Made by a program: the position numbers and the translations under genes
The notes under the pieces: generated by a model
The model's input: the letters and a program-made list of their open reading frames with translations, nothing else
What the model was told of the DNA's origin: nothing
Databases searched by the model: none
Assembly (NCBI GenBank): GCA_038527215.1
Contig: JBCBGC010000017.1
Location: forward strand, 1-64,000
Direction: 5' to 3'
Source of the DNA: JAWPMV01 sp038527215
GTDB lineage: Bacteria > Bacteroidota > Bacteroidia > J057
DNA: 64,000 nt
In this document: in pieces, positions 25,800-34,200 of the stretch
How the letters are laid out: every line of letters starts with the position of its first letter
Numbering within the stretch: position 1 is the first letter of the stretch

Positions 25800-26822
25800 A
25801 TGAAAAAGTGGATATTGATTGGCTTGTTGGCGGGCGGCGTCCTGCTCTTTTGGTATGGCTACAGATTGGTCTTCGGTGCGAATGTAATGACGCCTGAAGG
25901 CAAGGCCGTTGAGTTTACCATTGCCACCGGCTCTGACTATGAAATCGTAGGTGAAAAGCTCAAAACTGCCGGCCTGATCACCGATGTGCGCGGCTTCAAT
26001 CAGGTAGCCCGGCTGATGAACTACCACCGTAATATCAAGCCAGGCCGCTACATGATCGATCATGGCATGAGCAACCGGGAACTGATCACCCTGCTCCGCT
26101 CCGGCAACCAAAGTCCGGTAAAGTTTACCTTCGTAAAATTCCGCACCAAGGAGCAGCTAGCCGCTTACACGGCTACCAAATTGGAAATGTCCGAAAAGGA
26201 TTTTCTGGCCGTGCTTAATGACCGGGAGTTTTTGAAAAAACACAATGGCCTGACGCCCGAAACTGCCATGACCATTTTCATTCCTAATACCTATGAGGTC
26301 TGGTGGACAGAAAAGCCTGAAGCCTTTTTCAACCGCATGTTCAAAGAGTACAAGCGCTTCTGGAATGATGAGCGCAACGCCAAAAGACAGAAATGGGGCC
26401 TTTCTCGCCTGGAAGTCATGACTGTCGCCTCCATTGTCGAGGAGGAAACCAATAAAAATGACGAGAAAAATACCGTGGCGGGCGTTTACCTAAATCGGGT
26501 TCGGAAAAAATGGCCTTTAGAGGCTGACCCAACGGTAAAATATGCCGTAGGCGATTTTACCCTAAAACGCATTCTAAAATCTCATCTGGAAACCGATTCC
26601 CCTTATAATACTTACCTCTATCCTGGCATTCCTCCGGGCCCCATCTGCACCCCTTCCATTCCCTCTATTGAGGCGGTGTTGAATGGCGAAAAGCACGGTT
26701 ATATGTTTTTCTGTGCCCGGGCAGACGGCTCAGGTTACCACCATTTTTCGAAAACCCTGGCTGAACATAATGCCTACGCGCGGGAATACCACCGCATGCT
26801 AAACGAAGCAGGTATCCGCTAA
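25800..26822 (+). CDS. mltG: Endolytic murein transglycosylase MltG
   Basis: 340 residues from ATG 25800, typical length. An N-terminal membrane anchor (about 4-22, WILIGLLAGGVLLFWYGY) is followed by a LysM-like domain (about 38-105) and the YceG catalytic domain. The signature is VMTVASIVEEETNKNDEKNTVAGVYLNR with the catalytic Glu in the IVEEE stretch, then LEADPTVKYAVG and SPYNTYLYPGIPPGPICTPS. It cleaves nascent peptidoglycan glycan strands in the periplasm to set chain length. Single gene with a terminator at 26851. Confidence 0.95.
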   Translation: MKKWILIGLLAGGVLLFWYGYRLVFGANVMTPEGKAVEFTIATGSDYEIVGEKLKTAGLITDVRGFNQVARLMNYHRNIKPGRYMIDHGMSNRELITLLRSGNQSPVKFTFVKFRTKEQLAAYTATKLEMSEKDFLAVLNDREFLKKHNGLTPETAMTIFIPNTYEVWWTEKPEAFFNRMFKEYKRFWNDERNAKRQKWGLSRLEVMTVASIVEEETNKNDEKNTVAGVYLNRVRKKWPLEADPTVKYAVGDFTLKRILKSHLETDSPYNTYLYPGIPPGPICTPSIPSIEAVLNGEKHGYMFFCARADGSGYHHFSKTLAEHNAYAREYHRMLNEAGIR

Positions 26823-26850
26823 CCAAAGTAGGGAATCCGTAAACGAATTC

Positions 26851-26880
26851 AGGTCCTGAAGTATCAGGACCTTTTCTTTT
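26851..26880 (+). terminator. Intrinsic terminator of mltG
   Basis: AGGTCCTGA (26851-26859) pairs with TCAGGACCT (26864-26872), followed by TTTCTTTT. ribH converges from the other side and ends at 26903. Confidence 0.85.
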
Positions 26881-26902
26881 GGATAATAAATCAAAGGATA
26901 AA

Positions 26903-27397
26903 TCAGTGCCCGTTGTGGAGGTCGATCATCTCGAGTAGAGCGACGGCGGCCTCGGAACCTTTGTTCCCAAAATCTCCTCCGGCGCGGGCTTCTGCCTGTT
27001 CCTGGGTATTGGTGGTGAGGACGCCAAAAATAACCGGTTTGTTATGATCCAGGCCTACGTTCATGACACCGTGAGCCACGGCATCAGCGATAAAGTCGAA
27101 GTGTCGGGTCTCACCTTGGATCAGGCAGCCCAGGCAAATGACGCCATCGAGGTTGCCATGCTGGTGTAAAGCCAGATTAGCAGCACTGGGCAGCTCAAAA
27201 GAGCCTGGCACATTATATCGGAGGATATTCTCAGCACGTATGCCCGTAGCCAAGAGGGTTTTTACCGCTCCGTCGAATAAAGATTCTGTAACGGCAGGGT
27301 TCCATTTACTGACGACAATGACCACCCGATCAGCCGTATGGTCGTGGCTGGCGGTATATTGAATTCCAGAAAGGTCGTGTCCGCTTACTTCACTCAT
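26903..27397 (-). CDS. ribH: 6,7-dimethyl-8-ribityllumazine synthase
   Basis: 164 residues from ATG 27397. It condenses 5-amino-6-ribitylamino-uracil with dihydroxybutanone phosphate, the penultimate step of riboflavin synthesis. Landmarks are VSKWNPAVTESL, VPGSFELPSAA, GCLIQGETRHFDFIADAVAHG (with the active-site histidine) and FGVLTTNTQEQAEARAG. Family members form pentamers or icosahedra. The ATG overlaps the stop of the upstream TPR gene (ATGA), so the two are translationally coupled. No other rib gene is in view. Confidence 0.96.
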   Translation of the reverse strand: MSEVSGHDLSGIQYTASHDHTADRVVIVVSKWNPAVTESLFDGAVKTLLATGIRAENILRYNVPGSFELPSAANLALHQHGNLDGVICLGCLIQGETRHFDFIADAVAHGVMNVGLDHNKPVIFGVLTTNTQEQAEARAGGDFGNKGSEAAVALLEMIDLHNGH

Positions 27398-28095
27398 TGG
27401 GAAACCCGTGCGATGTACTTATCGATTTGCTGCGCTTCCTGGCTGACCGGATAATCTTCCTTGATCCGCTCATACACAGAGAGGGCATCGCTTTTTTTGC
27501 CAGCGGCTTCGTAAGCCCGGCCGGCCTGCATGAGCAGATAAGGCGTAGTTTGATCGTTATCTCCAGGGGTAGAAGCAGCACGCTCAAAAAGGCTGGCGGC
27601 TTTCTCGGGCTCTCCTGCGTCTTCATAGGCGAAGCCCAGAGCGATATCGCGACCAGCAGCCATCATGTTATCTCCACCCGGAACTTTTTCCAGATACTCA
27701 ATTCCTAAGTCTACATCAGGAGAGTCTGCTGAAAGATAGATCAGTCCAATGTAATAGTTGGCCATATCAGCGGCTGGGGTACCCCCGTAATTGTCGATGA
27801 TATCGAAGAAGCCGTAAGCCTGTCCATCACCAGAAAGGGCTTTATTAAAGGAGTCAGCTTCAAAATAATAAATGGCCTGATACATCTCTTTGTTGGCTTC
27901 TGTGTTCTGGCCTTTTTGGTACCAGTTATACAGAAAATATCCGGCGATCAGGAGCAAAATCACACTAGCCGCCCCAATGACGAGGGTTCGGTTTTGTTCA
28001 AAAATCTCCTCCAGCGAAGCGGATGATTCTTCCACATCTACTTCCATTACCTCTGCTTCCGCTTCTTTTACTTTGCGCTTAGCCATATTGAGCAT
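27394..28095 (-). CDS. Membrane-anchored TPR protein (YfgM-like)
   Basis: 233 residues from ATG 28095 (MLNMAKRKV; an ATG nine bases on is equally possible, and the further-upstream start would be TTG). A short acidic cytoplasmic part (about 1-38) precedes one membrane helix (about 39-60, TLVIGAASVILLLIAGYFLYNW). A periplasmic part of about four TPR-like helical repeats (YQAIYYFEADSFNKAL, DMANYYIGLIYLS, AAGRDIALGFAYEDAGEPEKAASLFERA, AGRAYEAAGKKSDALSVYERI) follows. The layout matches YfgM/tetratricopeptide proteins near the secretion or envelope-assembly machinery. It overlaps ribH by 4 bp. Confidence 0.85.
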   Translation of the reverse strand: MLNMAKRKVKEAEAEVMEVDVEESSASLEEIFEQNRTLVIGAASVILLLIAGYFLYNWYQKGQNTEANKEMYQAIYYFEADSFNKALSGDGQAYGFFDIIDNYGGTPAADMANYYIGLIYLSADSPDVDLGIEYLEKVPGGDNMMAAGRDIALGFAYEDAGEPEKAASLFERAASTPGDNDQTTPYLLMQAGRAYEAAGKKSDALSVYERIKEDYPVSQEAQQIDKYIARVSQ

Positions 28096-28192
28096 ATTAA
28101 TATCGGATTGCAAAAAAACGAAATCCCCTTTGAAACATCAAATATTAGGAGATAAAAAGCTGATGGTCACAGAAAAAAAGGCAAAAAAGAAA

Positions 28193-28218
28193 GGCGGGCA
28201 GAGGATTCTCTGCCCGCC
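28193..28218 (-). terminator. Terminator of the giant T9SS gene
   Basis: GGCGGGCAGAG (28193-28203) and CTCTGCCCGCC (28208-28218) form an 11-bp stem. Reading the minus strand, TTTCTTTTTTGCCTTTTTTT follows, so it terminates the gene ending at 28244. Confidence 0.92.
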
Positions 28219-28243
28219 ACTATTTATGTGCTAATCAGAAAGA

Positions 28244-31200
28244 TTATTCTTTCACGATACGCTTGATCGTTTGAAGATTTCCATCGGTGATGAGGATGTT
28301 ATACACGCCCTCAGCATGCTTGGAAATATCAATCTTATGACGGAAGCCACCCATGACGTTTTCATCATCGAATCTGTAAACGATACGACCGCGAGCATCG
28401 CTCACCTGGATCTTCAGTTCTTTGAAGATGGTCGGTCCATTCACCAATTCTACGAAGAATTCACCATCAGTTGGGTTAGGATAGACAGACAGGAGTTTGC
28501 CGAAGGCATCGTCCTCCAGATCGGTCGGTCCTACGATATCCACCAGGGTATCCGTACCACAATCGTTAAATACGATCAGGGTTACCTGGAACAGGCCACC
28601 TGCGATCGGATACGCGTAGCTTGGGTTCAGGTCGGTAGAAGTACCGGTTCCATCACCGAAGTCCCACTTCACTGAGTCTACCCCACCGGTTGAGTTATTG
28701 GTGAAGTTGTAGACAAAGCTGGTGCTGGTAGAGTTAGCAGCATCGTAGTCGATGACAAAGTCTGCAGTAGGCTTAGTATTCACTACTACGTCGACGGTAT
28801 CAGTGTTCTCACAACCTGTGGTTGGGTTTTCAACTGTTACCACATACTGACCAGAAGCGGTGGCTGTCAGCGTTTGCGTAGTCTCTCCACCTGGAGCCCA
28901 CAGATAGTTAAATCCTGGGTTTCCGGCATCAAGGGCCACAGAATCACAAGCAGTCTGATCGGCGCCGAGATCTACGGTCGGTAGGACCCCTTCCGAAACA
29001 ATCACGGTATCGAAAGACTCACAACCATTCGCAGAGGAAACAATGACCGAAATGGTATCACTTCCAGTGGTAGGTGGTGTGTAAGTAATCGTCTGCGTAA
29101 TGTCGCCGTTTGACCAGAGGTAGTTAGAACCTGGGTTGCCAGCATCCAGGGTTACCGGATCACAAGCCGCGAGGTCTACCCCAAGGTCTACAGTCGGTCC
29201 AGGCTGGATGGTTACCGTTACGGTATCCTTTTCTTCACAACCCGCGAGGTTCACCGTTACAGAATAGATTCCACTCTGCGTAACTGAGAGCGTCTGTCCA
29301 AACTGACCTGGCTCAGACCAGATGTAGGTTGCACCTGGGTTACCGGCATCGAGGATGGCCTCGTTACACTCAGTCGTATCAGGACCGAGATCTACGGTCG
29401 GTTGTGGGTTGATCACCAGAGAAACGGTATCGGAACCATCACAACCTAAGGTGTTCACAACTGTTACACTGTAGCTGAAGGTACCAGGGGTATTCGCAGT
29501 AAAGGTCGGTGTGGTGATCGTAGAGTCGCCGTTCCAGATGTAGGAAACGAAACTTGGATCACTCGCATCAAGTACTAAGCCCTGACACTCTACGCCGTCT
29601 GGTCCCAGGTCAGGCATAGCTGGCTGGATAGAAACGGTAATAGGCGTCAGGTCACTTTCACAACCACCTCCGATGAAGAATGGCAGGAGCAGACCTGGAT
29701 CAGCGGTACCGGCCGTAGAGGCTAGGTTATCAACCCAGTCATCCTTGGTATCGGTATCGGTATTACCCTGACGAGTCAGAGGTCCAACCGTAGTAGAAGC
29801 GTCAACTCCATCACCTTCCCACGGAATATCATTTCCAGTCAAGGTGAATCCAGCAACGGTGGCGTTGAAGGCAGCGATGTCGTTTTCAAGCCAGTTGACA
29901 AATACAGCATCCACTACTTTACCAACGGTGTCAATGATCATCGCCCAACCGGTGAAGGTCGGATAAGCACCAGGGTTCCAGAAGATGTTGTTACCCCAAT
30001 AGTTGGCACCCGTAGCATCTTCGCGATACATCACAGTGTCGGTAGCCATCAAACCAAGATCCCAGGTAAGGCTGTTGACAACATTGATATCAGCATAGGC
30101 ATCACTCAAGACTACTTTAAATCCTGTCGCATCAAAAGGCGCTCCGGATACGTTCTGGATTTCCACAAAGTCAGGGAAGCTCAGATCTATCTCGGATATA
30201 GTGATGGTACCAGGTTGGGCTGCTGGAATAGCAGACACATAGAAGGTCTGGTCCTGGTTCAGGAATGGTGTCGTAATCTGATTGGTATCAACTGCAATGG
30301 CATTTCCTCCGACAGAGTCATACCAGATATAGGTATAATTCGGATCGTTGACCACCGCCAGAACAGCAGAATCCGGATCACAAAGGATCACCGTGTCATC
30401 TACCGCGATAGGGGCAGGAGGTGTAATGTCAAAGAAGGTCGCACTGATCAACGAGTCATTGAGGGCCAACTGGTCAGTGGTCAGACCGGTGTAAGACGCA
30501 AAGTTCATCAAGCCACCAGCATTCGAGTTGAAGGTACCTACCACCAGGGTCGTAGTATCGGCAGGAGCCAATGGCCCTGTAACCGTACCCGTCAGGGAGG
30601 CGACAGGCGTACCCGTAGCATCTGTGATATCTACTGTAACCGGGATGTTGCTCTGTGGAAGCGTACCAAAGTTCACCACTTCAACAGCTACCGTAGTAGA
30701 ATCATCAGAACACTCAGAAGAGCTAGGCGACAATTTCGCCGTAACGCCTACGTCGTTCGGTAGCAATTCGCGGATAGACAGATCATCCAATGATGCATCG
30801 CCTTCAAAGGTGAAGGAAATAGCATTGGTCACCTGCGTAGTAAAGACGATTTCAACCACCTGTCCTATGTAAGGCGCCAAACTGATGGTATCATTGATCC
30901 ACGGATCACCATTGGCAGTCTGCTGGGTACCAGTATAGGTCGCCAGGTTGACAGTACCAGTACTGGTAATGACATCCACTCTGACGAATTCAATTCCATT
31001 TCCATAGAAGTGATAAGCGTAGAATAGATTTGGGTTAAGGGTATTGGTCAGGTCTACACAACCAGATCTCAGGATACCCTGATCCCCATTCGCCGAACCG
31101 GATGCTTCGGTGTAAATATAGTTTCCTGATCCATTTACATCTCCCAGCGGACCCGTATTCAAGGAACCGGTACCTCCACTATTAACCTGGAAAGGCATAT

Positions 31201-34200
31201 CAGCATTCGGATCATTCTGCCAGTCAGCGAAGACCGTAGTGAAGGCTGGATAGGAGTCGAAGTTATCTGTGATCGGAATATTAGCCGAAGGCTCACTCTG
31301 AATCAGGAATACAGACGTATCGTTGAACCCATAAACATCACCGGCCAGGGTGGTCCATGCTACTACTTCGTATGGTCCCGGAGGAGAGAAGTTCTGGTTA
31401 GGAATGGTAACCGTAGAAGCTCCGTTCGGTGGGATAATCACGGTAGAAGCCTGAGACTGTACCGGGCCATTGTTGATGGTCCAGTTTACAGTAAAGCTGG
31501 TGATAGAGTCCGTACCAAAGTTGCTCACCGCAACGACCAGGTCTTCGTTCGCACCCAGTCCACACTGACCCAATGGAGCGACCAGTGAGCTAACTCCTGC
31601 ATCCTGAGGCAGAATCTCATCAATCCGGAAGTCATCGATCGCAAAATCGTGGTTACCGAAGTTGTTGTTATTGTTCACCCGGAAGCGGAATCCAATCACG
31701 CCTGGGAAAAGGCTCAATGGAATCTCAATCTTGTTCCAGCCTGGACCCTTATGGGCGATCGGAGGAATCAGGTCGAAAATGACATCACCATTGAAGAACA
31801 TATCCAGGTGTAATTCATTTTCATCATTTGGCGTATTCGGGTTGTTACTCCAGTAGAAGAAAGAGAACCTTGGATTCGCCATACCACTGATGTCGAAACA
31901 TGGAGAGATCAGAACTACTGAATCGTTATTGTTCGGGAAACCATCTTCAACAAAGGCGAAGTGTCCCAGTCCGTTCAGTCCCTGAGTGTTGTCCAAGGTT
32001 GGTCCGAAGTACCCAAATGGAGGCGCTTGAGAACCGGTAATGAAGGTCCAGTCTTGCAGACCGTCTTCAGCAAGGTTCTCCCATCCTGCAGGAAGGTTAC
32101 CGCCGTTTTCAAAGTCCTGTACATACGGGAAGGTAGAAATCGGCACTTTGTGCAGTACGGAGATGGTCAGGGTATCATTAAAGTTATTCACATCACCGTT
32201 GGCAGAAATAACCGCAGTTACTTCGTGTGGTCCTGTAGTACTCAGATCGACCGTGTTGGTCAGGGTGTAGTACAGGGTATCACCTGGGTTGATGGTATCA
32301 ATCAGAATCTCTGTGGCAAATGGAGAACCATCCGCGCTAACAGAAATCGTCATGGTATCGACCAGAACGGTACCGATGTTGGTCAACCAAACCGTTACTT
32401 CAGCGGAATCAGAGAGTCCACAACCGCTAACTGGGGAGAGGAATCCTCTTATTTCACCATCTCTTGGAGAGAAGTTGAACAGACGTACATCATCCAGTCC
32501 CATATCTCCCAGGAAGGAGTTGCCACGAATGGCCAGGAAGTAAACCTGTACGGTACTGTCGATGAATGGAGAGATATCAATCAGGGTATCTGCCCACAGA
32601 TCATTACTGGAGGTTTGCTGCGCACCTGTCAAGGTCATCAGCGTGGTATCAAATCCACCTTCGGTACGGATGTGTGCTTCCAGCGTTCCGATGCCAGCCC
32701 CAAACATGTGGTAAGCAAAGGAAAGCGCAGGCGTAAAGGAACCTGTCAGATCCACACATGGTCCAAATAAGGTGGCAGAATCACCAAATGATCCCCAGTT
32801 AGCCTCGGTGTACATGAAGGTACCCTGAGGGGTCTGAGTGGTGTTGTCAAAGTTAGGTCCAGTGTTGAAAGAACCTGTTCCACCGGTACTTACAGACCAG
32901 TTATAGTTATTGGTAAAACCAGTAGGATCATTGGCCCAACCTTCAGTCAATCCAGTACCTACACCGGAGAAGTTTCCATCATCGGTGAAGTTCTCGAAAT
33001 CCTGATAGAGGTATCCCAGCAGGGTAGGCAATACGTTAATGTCTGTTACCAGGGTGTCATTACCGTTATCCCCGTCGCCTGCGATGGTTACACTATTGGT
33101 CAGGGTGAAAATTCCTCCTCCGGAGAAGTCGCCACCGCTGATCGTAAAGGTGTCAACCCCACAGCTTTGGATCGTACCACTGGTAAGGGTGGTGCTGATC
33201 GTTTGGCTGGTAAAGCCATCTGTAATTTCAACGGTGAGGGTAGTGTTATCGACAGAGAAGTCAATATCATTGGCTCCGAGGTTAGAAACCTCCAGCCTTA
33301 CATCCTCATTATCACCCAGACAGAGATTTGATTCAGGACCAACCAAAGCTGAAACAGACAGGTCGATCGCTTTAAGAGAATCAATCCGTACGTCATCGAT
33401 AGAGATATCACTGGTGAATGAGTTTCCTCTGATTCCGCGGAATACTAACTGGAATGGGCTGGCACCAATCGTATCTGGCAGACAGATAGTACGCTTCAGC
33501 CACTCATCACCTTCAGCAGTTTGTTGCTGTCCAATGATTTCATCCAGCTTGGTGAGGACACCATCTTCGTTTACCCATACTTCGAGGGCTCCGATGGCCG
33601 CACCAAACATGTGGTACCAGAATTCAATCTGGGTACTTGGCAGGTTGGAGATATCGATACATGGAGAAATCAAGTCGTAGAAATCACCTTGTACACCACC
33701 TGAGGTTTCCGTGTAGACATATACCTGTCCACCTGGTGTGTGGTCATCCAATGGTCCGGTTCCACCAGAGTTGAATACCCCGTCATTCTCAGCTGTCCAG
33801 CCTAAAGTAGCACCGGCGGAGCTGGTAGAGGTCCAACCGACAGCATTGACAATGGTACCGTTGCCGCCTACCGTAAAGGACTCGAAGTCTTCAAAGAAAG
33901 GAGCCGTTACCAAAGGCACAGAATTAACCACTTTAGTGGTCGTGTCATTAGAAGAATCGGCATCAGCCGCAATAGCTATAGACGCGATTACATCAAACAA
34001 TCCACCAGCGGTGAAATCGCCACCGGAAACGGTGAAGGTATCAGAACCACAAGAAGAGATGGTTCCAGTATTCAGGGTAGCAGAAAGAGCTTGTGTATTG
34101 ACACCGTCGGTAATGTCTACGTTCAGGGTAGCATTGGTTACCGAAAAGTCAACATCCAGGGCTCCCAGGTTTCTGATCACGACACTGATGTCTTCATTGG